This document shows, piece after piece, positions 34,836 to 45,137 of a DNA stretch of 47,712 nt. This stretch comes from Pengzhenrongella frigida (lineage in GTDB: Bacteria > Actinomycetota > Actinomycetes > Actinomycetales > Cellulomonadaceae). Location: assembly GCF_004168625.1 (NCBI RefSeq), contig NZ_SDWW01000037.1, positions 1 to 47,712 on the forward strand, written 5' to 3'. The position numbers and the translations under genes were made by a program. The notes beneath the pieces are model-generated. The model was not told where the DNA came from. It worked only from the letters and a program-made list of their open reading frames with translations, and did not search any database. How positions within the stretch are numbered: position 1 is the first letter of the stretch; each line of letters begins with the position of its first letter.

Positions 34836-34841
34836 TACTAT
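34836..34841 (+). promoter_or_regulatory. -10 of probable ctaC promoter
   Basis: TACTAT lies about 83 bases upstream of the proposed TTG start. No good -35 is visible. An in-frame ATG at 34828 overlaps this -10 and so is unlikely to be the start. Confidence 0.5.
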
Positions 34842-34923
34842 GCGCGAGACGAGGACGAAGGTCCCGCACCAGCGGTGCAGTGATCCGGCGGCCGCTGACG
34901 GACGTGACGCGAGAGGTCGTACC

Positions 34924-35807
34924 TTGCACTCGGATTCCACCCGCCGACACCGGCGCCCGGCACTGAGGGTCGCAGCAGTCGCGGCCCTGGTCGCGATCGT
35001 GCTCACTGGTTGCTCCGCCGAGGCGCAGCGGGGCTTCCTGCCCGGTTTCACCGACGGCGAGGTCACGAACCAGACCGCCCGCATCACGAGCCTGTGGGTC
35101 GGTTCCTGGGAGGCCGCGCTCGCGGTCGGTGTGCTCACCTGGGGCCTGATGCTCTGGGCGATCGTGGTGTACCGCAAGCGGAAGAACGACGACACGCTGC
35201 CGGTGCAGCTGCGCTATCACGTGCCCCTCGAGATCATGTACGTGATCCTGCCGATCCTCATGATCGGGGTGCTGTACTTCTACACGGCCCGCGACATGAG
35301 CGCGATCACCGACACCACGACCCATGAGCCCGATCTCACGGTCCAGGTGATCGGCAAGCAGTGGAGCTGGGACTTCAACTACGTCGACGAGGACGTCTAC
35401 GAGACCGGGGTGCAGGCCGAGGACGTGGGCGCGTCCGGCAGCCTGGACCTCCTGCCGACGCTCTACCTTCCGGTCGACCAGCGCGTGGAGTTCGTGCTGG
35501 ACTCCCGCGACGTCATCCACTCGTTCTGGGTCCCGGCGTTCCTGTACAAGCTCGACGTGATCCCCAACCGGACCAACACGTTCCAGATCGTCCCCACCCG
35601 TGAGGGCGTCTACACGGGCAAGTGCGCGGAGCTGTGCGGTGAGGAGCACTCGTCGATGCTGTTCAACGTGGCTGTCGTCTCGCAGGCCGAGTACGACAAG
35701 CAGATGGAAGCCCTGCGTGACAAGGGACAGACAGGGCAGCTCGGCATCGAGTTCAGCCGGCTGCAGGATGCGCGGACCTCGCTCGGTCCGCAGGAGATGG
35801 ACAACTG

Positions 35808-35808
<1 letters not shown>
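34924..35808 (+). CDS. ctaC: Cytochrome c oxidase subunit II
   Basis: A 294-residue lipoprotein subunit of the aa3 oxidase. It has a signal peptide with lipobox LTGC (acylated C30), two transmembrane hairpin helices (about 58-80 and 100-122) and an extracytoplasmic cupredoxin domain. The CuA ligands are visible as VIHSFWVP and [16 protein letters not shown]-type aromatic electron-entry residues are in [15 protein letters not shown] start at 34924 is chosen because GAGAGG lies 7 bases upstream and the lipoprotein signal then has normal length. The TGA overlaps the ctaD ATG by one base (TGATG). Confidence 0.95.
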
Positions 35809-37540
<1,732 letters not shown>

Positions 37541-37544
<4 letters not shown>

Positions 37545-37939
37545 AGGTCGAGACCAGGCTCTTCCTGTGGATGGCGCCGTTCTTCGGGCTCTGCGCCGCC
37601 GTGTACGGCTTCTGGAGCGGGTGGGAGCCGGTCGGGTCGGCCGCGCTCATCATGGTCGCGCTCCTCATGGCGATGATCGGCGCGTACTTCACGCTGCTGA
37701 TCAAGCGGATCGACTCCCGACCGGAGGACGACCCGCTGGCCGAGATCGAGCAGGGCGCCGGCGACCAGGGCGTGTACAGCCCGTGGAGCTGGTGGCCGCT
37801 GGTCATCGCGCTCGCTGCCGCGATCGCGTTCCTCGGCCTGGCGATGGGCTGGTGGATGCTCCTCATCGCGATTCCCGTCGCCGTCGTCGGCCTGTGCGGC
37901 TGGGTCTTCGAGTTCTCCACCGGTCAGCACGCGCACTAG
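37541..37939 (+). CDS. ctaF: Cytochrome c oxidase subunit IV (actinobacterial CtaF)
   Basis: A 132-residue protein with four membrane helices in two pairs (about 8-28, 32-54, 85-105 and 108-128) around a cytoplasmic loop containing [24 protein letters not shown], a typical CtaF segment. It is an accessory subunit found in the actinobacterial bc1-aa3 supercomplex. It overlaps ctaD by 4 bases (ATGA). Confidence 0.93.
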
Positions 37940-37954
37940 CCCCGATCCAGACGA

Positions 37955-37993
37955 ACGAAGCGCCGGTGACCTCGAGGGTCACCGGCGCTTCGT
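37955..37993. terminator. 17-bp hairpin terminator between ctaF and sodA
   Basis: ACGAAGCGCCGGTGACC (37955-37971) pairs perfectly with GGTCACCGGCGCTTCGT (37977-37993) around a 5-base loop. It separates convergent genes and ends both transcripts; no long U-tract is present. Confidence 0.88.
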
Positions 37994-38006
37994 CGTATGG
38001 GGGAGG

Positions 38007-38633
38007 TCAGGCGGGAACGATGAGGCCTGACGTCTGGGTGGTCGCCCGGGCGAAGCGCTCAGCGGCGTCGGCCCAGTTGACGATGTTCCACCAGGCCTTG
38101 ACGTAGTCGCCCTTGACGTTGACGTAGTCGAGGTAGAAGGCGTGCTCCCACATGTCGAGGACCACGATCGGGACCAGGCCGAGCGCGATGTTCCCCTGCT
38201 GGTCGTGCAGCTGCACGATCACGAGGCGCTGGCCGATCGAGTCCCAGGCCAGGATGGACCAGCCGGAGCCCTGGATGCCCAGTGCGTTCGCCGTGAAGTG
38301 CTTCTGGAAGCCGTCGAACGAGCCGAAGTGCTCGGTGATCGCGGCGCTGAGCTCACCGGTGGGCTTGTCGCCGCCGTCGGGCGAGAGGTTCTTCCAGAAG
38401 ACCGAGTGGTTGACGTGCCCACCGAGGTTGAACGCAAGGTTCTTCTCGAGGAAGGACACGGTCGCGAACGAGCCGCTCGTGCGTGCCTCGGCCAGCTGCT
38501 CGAGGGCGGTGTTCGCGCCGGCGACGTAGGCAGCGTGGTGCTTGTCGTGGTGGAGCTCCATGATGCGGCCGGAGACGTGCGGCTCGAGGGCCGAGTAGTC
38601 GTAGGGCAGGTCCGGGAGGGTGTAGTCAGCCAT
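38007..38633 (-). CDS. sodA: Superoxide dismutase (Mn/Fe family)
   Basis: A 208-residue cytosolic superoxide dismutase. The four metal ligands are H28 ([10 protein letters not shown]), the His of [13 protein letters not shown], and the Asp and His of [24 protein letters not shown] and the [10 protein letters not shown] loop favour the Mn-type, although iron use cannot be excluded. A GGAGAGG ribosome-binding site precedes the ATG. It sits between ctaF and qcrB, the two halves of the respiratory locus, but is on its own transcription unit. Confidence 0.95.
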   Translation of the reverse strand: MADYTLPDLPYDYSALEPHVSGRIMELHHDKHHAAYVAGANTALEQLAEARTSGSFATVSFLEKNLAFNLGGHVNHSVFWKNLSPDGGDKPTGELSAAITEHFGSFDGFQKHFTANALGIQGSGWSILAWDSIGQRLVIVQLHDQQGNIALGLVPIVVLDMWEHAFYLDYVNVKGDYVKAWWNIVNWADAAERFARATTQTSGLIVPA

Positions 38634-38711
38634 GGATGCGAAGCCTCTCCAAGTCAGGCCGCAGCTCGCTGCGGCGATCGGGGTACCACCTTGCGGTGCC
38701 CCCAAGTTAGC

Positions 38712-38732
38712 GGCGTTCAGCGGGTGAACGCC
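38712..38732. promoter_or_regulatory. Inverted repeat between qcrB and sodA
   Basis: GGCGTTCA and TGAACGCC (8-bp arms, 5-base spacer) lie 28 bases after the qcrB stop and about 80 bases upstream of sodA. It could end the qcr transcript or be an operator for sodA; the sequence does not decide. Confidence 0.45.
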
Positions 38733-38759
38733 ATTGCCTGGTCCAACCAAATGGTCGGA

Positions 38760-40526
38760 TCAATAATTCCGGGTGTCGGAACCCAGGTCGTCGTCGTGGT
38801 CCGCAAGCCGTCGACCGCCGCCCGAGACGGCGCCGCCGACCAGGGGGGCCTCCGTGGCTGCACCGACGGCCTCGTGCCCGCCGTGCGGCTCGGCGCTCTC
38901 GAGGGCGTCGTGCGCCCCGTGGGCGTGTGCGGCGGCAAGCTCGGCGGGCGTGACCGGCTCGACCCGATCCTCGAAGAACGTGCGGGACACCCGCTGGCGC
39001 AGGAGATCACGGCGGTAGCCCTTGCGGCGCACCCCGCGAGAGTCGTGGGCCGGCGCGATCTGGAGCGGCGCGTGGGCGTCGTAGTTGACCCGGAGCCACC
39101 GCTCCTCGTCGCTCAACGGCTTGTGGACCTCGATGTACTCGCCATGGGCGAAGCGCACGATCCGGCCGGTCTCGTGACCGTGCAGCACCAGCTCGCGGTC
39201 CTTGCGCTGCAGGCCCAGGCAGATGCGCTTGGTGACCCAGAACGCGATCGCGGGCACCACGAACAGCAGCACCCGCAGGGTCCAGGTGATGTCGTTGATC
39301 GACAGGCTGAAGTGGTCGGCGATGATGTCGTTCGCGCCGGACAGGATCAGCACGATGAAGGCCGAGAGGACCGAGACCCCGGTGGCGGTGCGGAAGGGCA
39401 CGTTGCGGGGCCGGTCGAGCACGTTGTGCACCCGCTTGTCGCCGGTCGCGAACGCCTCGATGAACGGGTAGAGCGCGAGCACCCCGAAGAGCACCCCGGG
39501 AACCACCATGGCGGGGACCAGCACGTTCAGCGAGAGCGTGAAGCCGGCGATGACGAACTCCGTCTGGCCCGGCATCAGTCGGACGGCGCCGTCGAGGAAG
39601 AGCATGTACCAGTCGGGTTGGGCGCCCGAGGACACCGGCGACGGGTCGTACGGGCCGTAGTTCCAGACCGGGTTGATCGACATCGTCGCGGCCATCAGGG
39701 CGATCACGCCGAAGACGATGAAGAAGAACCCACCGGCCTTCGCGGCGTAGATCGGGAAGAGCGGGTAGCCGACGACGTTCTTGTCGGTGCGTCCGCCACC
39801 CGGGTACTGCGTGTGCTTCTGCAGGAACACCAAGAACAGGTGCGCGCCGATGAGCGCGAGGATCAGCGCCGGCACGAGCAGGACGTGGATGGTGAACAGG
39901 CGCGGGATCAGGTCCTGGCCGGGGAACTCGCCACCGAAGATCCAGTACGAGAGGTAGGTGCCGATCACAGGGACCGCCATGACGATGCCGTCGGTGATCC
40001 GCAGGCCGTTGCCCGACAGGACGTCGTCGGGCAACGAGTAGCCCGTGAAGCCGGCGACCAGGCCCAGGATCATCAGCGTGAAGCCGATCAGCCAGTTGAG
40101 CTCGCGCGGCTTGCGGAAGGCGCCGGTGAAGAAGACCCGCATCATGTGCGTGACGATCGCGGCCATGAACAGCAGCGCCGCCCAGTGGTGGACCTGCCGC
40201 ATGAGCAGCCCGCCGCGCACCTCGAACGACAGCCGCAGGGTCGAGGCGAACGCCTCGGACATCGGCACGCCGTTCATCGCGGCCCAGGGGCCGTCGTACT
40301 CCGTCTCGGCCATGCTCGGCACGAAGAACGCCGTGAGGAAGACGCCCGAGATGAGCAGCACGACGAACGAGTACAGCGCGATCTCGCCCAGCATGAAGGA
40401 CCAGTGGTCCGGGAAGATCTTGCGGGACAGGCCCTTCACGGCGGCGGCGATGCCGGTGCGCTGGTCCAGGTAGTCGGCGGTGGCACCCGCTGCGCGGGCA
40501 CCGCCCGAGGGGGTCGTCGTGGTCAT
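38760..40526 (-). CDS. qcrB: Cytochrome bc1 complex cytochrome b subunit
   Basis: A 588-residue cytochrome b, longer than mitochondrial forms as is usual in actinobacteria. The two haem groups are held by histidine pairs such as RQVHHWAALLF and FTIHVLLVPALILALIGAHL. The quinol-site PDWY motif is in GAQPDWYMLFLDGA. Eight or more membrane helices precede a C-terminal cytoplasmic extension (about 430-588) that is Arg-rich and then His/Ala-rich (HAHGAHD, PHGGHE). Its ATG overlaps the qcrA stop by 4 bases. It oxidises menaquinol in the bc1-aa3 supercomplex. Confidence 0.97.
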   Translation of the reverse strand: MTTTTPSGGARAAGATADYLDQRTGIAAAVKGLSRKIFPDHWSFMLGEIALYSFVVLLISGVFLTAFFVPSMAETEYDGPWAAMNGVPMSEAFASTLRLSFEVRGGLLMRQVHHWAALLFMAAIVTHMMRVFFTGAFRKPRELNWLIGFTLMILGLVAGFTGYSLPDDVLSGNGLRITDGIVMAVPVIGTYLSYWIFGGEFPGQDLIPRLFTIHVLLVPALILALIGAHLFLVFLQKHTQYPGGGRTDKNVVGYPLFPIYAAKAGGFFFIVFGVIALMAATMSINPVWNYGPYDPSPVSSGAQPDWYMLFLDGAVRLMPGQTEFVIAGFTLSLNVLVPAMVVPGVLFGVLALYPFIEAFATGDKRVHNVLDRPRNVPFRTATGVSVLSAFIVLILSGANDIIADHFSLSINDITWTLRVLLFVVPAIAFWVTKRICLGLQRKDRELVLHGHETGRIVRFAHGEYIEVHKPLSDEERWLRVNYDAHAPLQIAPAHDSRGVRRKGYRRDLLRQRVSRTFFEDRVEPVTPAELAAAHAHGAHDALESAEPHGGHEAVGAATEAPLVGGAVSGGGRRLADHDDDLGSDTRNY

Positions 40527-41566
40527 TTCAGGCGCTCCCAGAAGCTCGGACCCACTGGTTCGGTGAAGTCGCTCTGCGCGATCAGGTAGCCCTCGTCGTC
40601 GACCTCGATCGGCAGCTGCGGCAGCGGGCGCTTGGCGGGGCCGAACAGCACCTTGGCGCCGTCGGCGACATCGAACGTGGACTGGTGGCACGGGCAGAGC
40701 AGGTGGTGCGTCTGCTGCTCGTACAGGGCGACCGGGCAGCCGACGTGGGTGCAGATCTTGGAGTAGGCGACGATGCCGTCGTAGGACCAGCCCTTGCGGT
40801 CCTCGGCCTCGGTGAGGTCGCGGGGGTCGAGCCGGATGAGGAGCACGACCGCCTTGGCCTTCTCGTCGAGGGGGTGCTCGGTGTCCTCGAGACCCTCGGG
40901 GATCACGTGGAAGACGGAACCGATCGTCAGGTCGGACGCCTTGATCGGCCGACCGGAGGGATCGATGGTCAGCTTCATGCCCTTGCGCCACATCGTGCTC
41001 TTGAACTTCGAGACGTCCCAGTCCTCGCCGACGTTGCCGACGAGCGGGACGACGACGGTGAGGGGAGCGAGCAGGAGGGCCGAGACCATCGCGCCCTTGA
41101 GCACCCCGCGGCGGCCGATGGCGGAGTCCTGCGCACCCTCGCGCAGCATCTCGACGGCGGCCGCCCGGGTCTCGTCCGAGCTGCGCAGCGTGTGCCGGTC
41201 CTCGGCCTTCTCCTCGGAGTTCATCAGCGACTTGGCCCAGTGCACCACGGCTGCGCCGATCCCGAACATGCCGAGGAACAGGCCGAGTCCGAGCAGCAGG
41301 TTCGACTGCCGCATGCTGGCCACCGTCTCGCCCGGCGGTACGGCGAAGTAGGCGACCAGGAAGCCGATCGTGCCGAGCACGGACACCGCGAACAGCAGGA
41401 CGACCTGCCGCTCGGCCCGCTTGTTGGCCGCCGGGTGGAGGTCGGACTGCCTCGGCTGGTGCTCGGGGTGGCCCGGGTCGGTGAAGTGGGTGGGGACGCC
41501 GGCCTGCCCGTCCGGTGCGGCGAGGTCCTGCGACGGGTGGCCCTTGGCCGGGTTCTGCTGGTTCAT
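40523..41566 (-). CDS. qcrA: Cytochrome bc1 complex Rieske iron-sulfur subunit
   Basis: A 347-residue Rieske protein with three N-terminal membrane helices, as in other actinobacteria (about 55-75, 90-110 and 150-175), and a C-terminal [2Fe-2S] domain. The cluster ligands are C272 and H274 (CTHVGC) and C291 and H294 (CPCHQSTF); C277 and C293 form the stabilising disulfide. It overlaps qcrC and qcrB by 4 bases on each side, so the three are translationally coupled. Confidence 0.97.
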   Translation of the reverse strand: MNQQNPAKGHPSQDLAAPDGQAGVPTHFTDPGHPEHQPRQSDLHPAANKRAERQVVLLFAVSVLGTIGFLVAYFAVPPGETVASMRQSNLLLGLGLFLGMFGIGAAVVHWAKSLMNSEEKAEDRHTLRSSDETRAAAVEMLREGAQDSAIGRRGVLKGAMVSALLLAPLTVVVPLVGNVGEDWDVSKFKSTMWRKGMKLTIDPSGRPIKASDLTIGSVFHVIPEGLEDTEHPLDEKAKAVVLLIRLDPRDLTEAEDRKGWSYDGIVAYSKICTHVGCPVALYEQQTHHLLCPCHQSTFDVADGAKVLFGPAKRPLPQLPIEVDDEGYLIAQSDFTEPVGPSFWERLK

Positions 41567-42348
41567 GAGGACTTGGCTCCGATCCAGACGGCGCAACCGA
41601 GCAACAGGCCCATGCCGACGACCCACACCCACAGGCCTTCGCTCACGGGGCCGATGGCGCCGAGGTCGGCGCCGCCCGGCGAGCCGGACCGCTGCGCCTC
41701 GACGTACGAGATGACGTCGCGCTTCTCTTCTGCGGTGAGGACGTTGTCGTTGAAGACCGGCATCGACTGCGGGCCGGTGAGCATGGCCTGGTAGATGTTC
41801 CGCGCACTGGTGTCCCACAGTGCGGGGGCGTACTTGCCGCCCGAGAGGGCGCCACCGGCGCCGACCGCGTTGTGGCACATCGCGCAGTTGGTGCGGAACA
41901 GCGCCATGCCGTTGGCGACGTCGCCCTGCGAGCCGTCGATCTCCTCGTCCGTCGGGATCGCGGGACCGGCGCCGAGGGAGGCGACGTAGGCGGCGAGCTG
42001 TGCGGTCTGCTCCTCGTTGAACTGGGGCGTCTTGGCGGGGGCCTGCGGGCCGTTGGCCTGCATCGGCATGCGGCCGGTGCTCACCTGGAAGTCGACCGCG
42101 GCAGCGCCGACGCCGATCAGGGACGGCACACCCTCGGAGCCCTGGGCGTTCATGCCGTGGCAGGTGGCGCAGTTCGCCTGGAACAGCTTCATGCCGAGCT
42201 CGACGTCGCTGGCGGTCGCGACGGATGCGGTGGCGGTGGCCGTGCTCGGAGCGAGGGCGGCGTACAGACCGCCGGTGATCAGCAGTGCCAGCAGGAGCAG
42301 GGCCGTCGGGGCGAACCGGCTGCGCCTGCGGGTGGCGAGTGCCTTCAC
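41563..42348 (-). CDS. qcrC: Cytochrome bc1 complex di-haem cytochrome c subunit
   Basis: A 261-residue membrane-anchored cytochrome with two CxxCH haem sites, C60-H64 (CATCH) and C155-H159 (CAMCH). This is the actinobacterial QcrC that replaces a free cytochrome c and passes electrons directly to subunit II of the aa3 oxidase. It has an N-terminal signal-anchor helix (about 13-34) and a C-terminal transmembrane helix (about 238-258). GTG 42348 is chosen because GACGAGGA lies upstream at normal spacing; an ATG at 42369 would add seven residues. Confidence 0.96.
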   Translation of the reverse strand: MKALATRRRSRFAPTALLLLALLITGGLYAALAPSTATATASVATASDVELGMKLFQANCATCHGMNAQGSEGVPSLIGVGAAAVDFQVSTGRMPMQANGPQAPAKTPQFNEEQTAQLAAYVASLGAGPAIPTDEEIDGSQGDVANGMALFRTNCAMCHNAVGAGGALSGGKYAPALWDTSARNIYQAMLTGPQSMPVFNDNVLTAEEKRDVISYVEAQRSGSPGGADLGAIGPVSEGLWVWVVGMGLLLGCAVWIGAKSS

Positions 42349-42415
42349 GATTGGATCCTCGTCTCGCATGGGGGAGTGGCGGAGGTGCTGGTGGCGGCCG
42401 CGGCGGCGCGGGCGG

Positions 42416-43063
42416 TCACTGGATCAGGTAGATCACGGAGAACAAGGCGATCCAGACGACGTCGACGAAGTGCCAGTAGTACGACACCACGATCGCCGTC
42501 GTGGCCTCGTGGTGGCCGAAGCGCTTGGCGGTGAAGGAGCGGCCGAGCAGGAACAGGAAGGCCAGCAGCCCACCCACCACGTGCAGGCCGTGGAACCCGG
42601 TCGTGAGGTAGAAGACCGAGCCGTAGGGGCTCGACGCGATCGTGAGGCCCTCGCTGACGAGGCCGGCGTACTCGTAGATCTGTCCGCCGATGAACACCGC
42701 GCCCATGAGGTAGGTGAGCGTCATCCACTCGTTCATGCCCCAGCGGTTGACCTGGACGAGCGAGCCGCTGCGTCGGGGTTGGAACCGCTCCGCGGCCCAC
42801 ACGCCCATCTGGCACGTCACCGACGACAGCACCAGGATCGTGGTGTTCACCACCGCGAACGGGAGATTGAGCAGCGGCGTCTCCCGCGCCCACTCGTCGG
42901 GGACCGTCGACCGGAGAGTGAAGTACATCGCGAACAGGCCGGCGAAGAACATGAGTTCGCTGGCCAGCCACACGATGGTGCCCACCGACACCGGATTGGG
43001 ACGGTTGACGCTCACGTGGAGGGAGGCGCTCGGAGCAGCCGTTGAGGTCGACACGTTCGCCAT
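42416..43063 (-). CDS. ctaE: Cytochrome c oxidase subunit III
   Basis: A 215-residue membrane protein with about five helices, the short bacterial form of subunit [23 protein letters not shown] and [19 protein letters not shown] are family segments, and [22 protein letters not shown] is the conserved C-terminal helix. It is the first gene of the ctaE-qcrC-qcrA-qcrB operon, 67 bases before qcrC. ATG 43063 is chosen because the N-terminus MANVSTST is family-typical; ATG 43095 is an alternative. Confidence 0.94.
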   Translation of the reverse strand: MANVSTSTAAPSASLHVSVNRPNPVSVGTIVWLASELMFFAGLFAMYFTLRSTVPDEWARETPLLNLPFAVVNTTILVLSSVTCQMGVWAAERFQPRRSGSLVQVNRWGMNEWMTLTYLMGAVFIGGQIYEYAGLVSEGLTIASSPYGSVFYLTTGFHGLHVVGGLLAFLFLLGRSFTAKRFGHHEATTAIVVSYYWHFVDVVWIALFSVIYLIQ

Positions 43064-43262
43064 TATGGAGGAAAGTCCCGGGGAATGGGTCATTAGACCT
43101 AGGCGAAGTGCGGTCGTGTGTGTCACAGATTCGTCACAGTCGCAGATCGGGGCCGTTTCGGCGGTGGCGCACGGCACGGTTCCGCCCGCGCGTGCGGTCC
43201 CCGGCGCCGTGGCGTGCCAAGATGCCAGGACCAGTGCACGGCAAGCACCAGCGAGGGCGAGC
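43064..43262. other. Divergent spacer between ctaE and receiver-like gene
   Basis: A 199-base control region. On the minus strand TAGGTCTAAT near 43091-43100 could hold the ctaE operon -10. No operator was recognised. Confidence 0.35.
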
Positions 43263-43697
43263 ATGACCACGGAACTGCAGGACACGGCAGGCACGACGGC
43301 GAGCGCGAGCGGTCCCCGCGTGCTGCTCTACAGCGACGACAGCGACACCCGGGCGCAGGTGCTGCTCGCCGTCGGGCCCCGCCTGTCGCGAGGCGCGCCC
43401 GACATCGAGTGGGTGCAGACGGCGACCCACGCGGCCGTGCTCACCCACGCGGACGCCGGGGGCTTCGATCTGCTCGTGCTCGACGGCGAGGCGGCGAAGT
43501 CCGGCGGGATGGGCCTGTGCCGCCAGCTCAAGGACGAGCTGTTCCAGTGCCCGCCGATCCTCGTCCTGACCGGCCGCCCGGAGGACGCCTGGCTGGCCTC
43601 GTGGTCCCTCGCTGACGGGGTGATCGCCCGACCGTTCGACCCGATCGAGCTGCAGAGCACCGTCGCCCGCCTGCTGGCGGCACCCGTCACCCCATGA
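43263..43697 (+). CDS. Response-regulator receiver-like protein
   Basis: A 144-residue stand-alone receiver fold with a disordered N-terminus (about 1-17). The acidic pair is in [10 protein letters not shown] (D25 and D26), the likely phosphoacceptor is D74 ([11 protein letters not shown]) and the conserved threonine is T103 (VLTGRPED). The invariant lysine near the end of the domain is replaced by arginine (R123 in ARPFDP). No output domain and no adjacent kinase are present. It overlaps trpD by 4 bases. Its role beside trpD and ctaE is unknown, although I recall a similar gene there in related actinobacteria. Confidence 0.75.
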   Translation: MTTELQDTAGTTASASGPRVLLYSDDSDTRAQVLLAVGPRLSRGAPDIEWVQTATHAAVLTHADAGGFDLLVLDGEAAKSGGMGLCRQLKDELFQCPPILVLTGRPEDAWLASWSLADGVIARPFDPIELQSTVARLLAAPVTP

Positions 43698-44737
43698 CCG
43701 AGACCACCTGGCCCGAGCTGCTGACCTGCCTCGTCGGCAGGCAGGACCTGTCCGAGCGACAGACGTCCTGGGCGATGGACCAGGTCATGGCCGGTGAGGT
43801 TCCGCCGGCGCGTCTGGCCGGGTTCCTCGTCGCGCTTCGCTGCAAGGGCGAGACCGTCGAGGAGCTGACCGCGCTCTCCGACACGATGCTCGCGCACTCG
43901 CTCCGGTTCGCCGTCCCCGGGCGCACCGTCGACCTGGTCGGCACCGGGGGCGACCGGGCGCACACCGTGAACATCTCGACCATGGCGGCCCTCGTCGTGG
44001 CCGGGACCGGCACCACCGTCGTCAAGCACGGCAACCGCGCGTCGTCGTCGTCGTCCGGATCGGCCGACGTGCTCGAGGTGCTCGGCATCCGGCTCGACCA
44101 GCCCGTCCAGCGGGTCGCGGCGATGGCGGGCGAGGTCGGGATCACCTTCTGCTTCGCGCAGGTGTTCCACCCCTCGATGCGGCACTCCGCGGCGGCTCGG
44201 CGTGAGCTGGGGATCGCGACCGCGTTCAACTTCCTCGGGCCGCTCACCAACCCGGCGCAGCCGGGCGCGACGGCGGTCGGGGTCGCGGATGCGCGGATGG
44301 CGCCGCTCGTCGCGGGCGTCTTTGCGCGCCGCGGCACCGATGCGCTCGTGTTCCGCGGCGAGGACGGACTCGACGAGCTCGCGCCCACGGCGCGGTCGCA
44401 CATCTGGGAGGTCCGCAACGGGGAGGTCACCGCCTCGGTGCTCGATGCCGTGGCCGACCTCGGCCTGGCGCCCACGACCGTCGACGACCTGCGGGGCGCC
44501 GACGCCGGCTACAACGCCGAGGTCGCCCGTCGCGTGCTCGCCGGAGAGACCGGTCCGGTGCGCGACACCGTCCTGCTCAACGCCGCCGCAGCCCTCGTGG
44601 CCGACGGCGTGCTGGCCGGCACCGCCACCGGGTCGCTGGCCGACCGGCTCCTGGCCGGCATGGGACACGCCGCTCGCGCGGTCGACGACGGCGCGGCGGC
44701 CGACGTGCTGGCCCGCTGGGTCACAGCCTCGGCGTAG
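43694..44737 (+). CDS. trpD: Anthranilate phosphoribosyltransferase
   Basis: A 347-residue enzyme joining anthranilate to phosphoribosyl pyrophosphate in tryptophan synthesis. The PRPP-binding loop is LVGTGGD (G83-D87), followed by [15 protein letters not shown] (from K111). The metal-binding acidic DGLDE is present around residue 222. The protein is complete. It is away from other trp genes in this window and is translationally coupled to the receiver-like gene upstream. Confidence 0.97.
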   Translation: MTETTWPELLTCLVGRQDLSERQTSWAMDQVMAGEVPPARLAGFLVALRCKGETVEELTALSDTMLAHSLRFAVPGRTVDLVGTGGDRAHTVNISTMAALVVAGTGTTVVKHGNRASSSSSGSADVLEVLGIRLDQPVQRVAAMAGEVGITFCFAQVFHPSMRHSAAARRELGIATAFNFLGPLTNPAQPGATAVGVADARMAPLVAGVFARRGTDALVFRGEDGLDELAPTARSHIWEVRNGEVTASVLDAVADLGLAPTTVDDLRGADAGYNAEVARRVLAGETGPVRDTVLLNAAAALVADGVLAGTATGSLADRLLAGMGHAARAVDDGAAADVLARWVTASA

Positions 44738-44740
44738 CCT

Positions 44741-44779
44741 GCCGGCGCACCGGGCCCTCCCGCCGGCGCACCGGGCCCT
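44741..44779. repeat. 18-base direct repeat after trpD
   Basis: GCCGGCGCACCGGGCCCT occurs at 44741-44758 and again at 44762-44779, a period of 21 bases, directly after the trpD stop codon. Confidence 0.85.
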
Positions 44780-44804
44780 GCACCCACCGAGCTGCGGTGG
44801 GTGC
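44780..44804. terminator. Hairpin terminator between trpD and Lrp-like gene
   Basis: GCACCCACC (44780-44788) pairs with GGTGGGTGC (44796-44804) around a 7-base loop, between convergent genes. There is no U-tract. Confidence 0.75.
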
Positions 44805-44806
44805 GG

Positions 44807-45088
44807 TCAGTCCTCGATGCCGAGGGCGAAGGCCTGCTCCAGGTCGTGCTTCGAGTAGGTCCGGAACGCGATGTAGGTCTGGGTGCGCAGGACGCCCTCG
44901 ACCTTGCTCACCTGGTCGGCGATGACGTCGGCCAGCTCCTCGTGCTCGCGGACCCGCACCATCGCGATCAGATCGACCTCGCCCGTGACCGAGTACACCT
45001 CGCTCACGCCCGGGAGATCGGCGATCGCCGCGGCGACCTCCGGGATTCGGCTGGCGTCGACGTCGATCAGGACGATGGCAGTGAGCAT
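44807..45088 (-). CDS. Stand-alone Lrp/AsnC ligand-binding domain protein
   Basis: A 93-residue protein consisting only of the effector-binding (RAM) domain: MLTAIVLIDVDASRIPEVAA, GVSEVYSVTGEVDLIAMVRV (about 29-48) and the C-terminal strand TQTYIAFRTY. The DNA-binding helix-turn-helix is absent. A GGAGGAAAC ribosome-binding site before the ATG supports this short start. Such stand-alone proteins may bind amino acids or join full-length Lrp proteins; its target is unknown. Confidence 0.88.
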   Translation of the reverse strand: MLTAIVLIDVDASRIPEVAAAIADLPGVSEVYSVTGEVDLIAMVRVREHEELADVIADQVSKVEGVLRTQTYIAFRTYSKHDLEQAFALGIED

Positions 45089-45137
45089 GGGTTTCCTCCG
45101 ACGGCGGCAATGCGGGACCTGCGGGTGTGGTCTCCCA

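Noticed and set aside
34828-34923. ctaC starting at ATG 34828
   Set aside because: That ATG overlaps the TACTAT -10 element and would add 32 residues before the lipoprotein signal; TTG 34924 has a proper ribosome-binding site.
38634-38759. Riboswitch upstream of sodA
   Set aside because: Only one small inverted repeat is present; no conserved aptamer-like arrangement was recognised.
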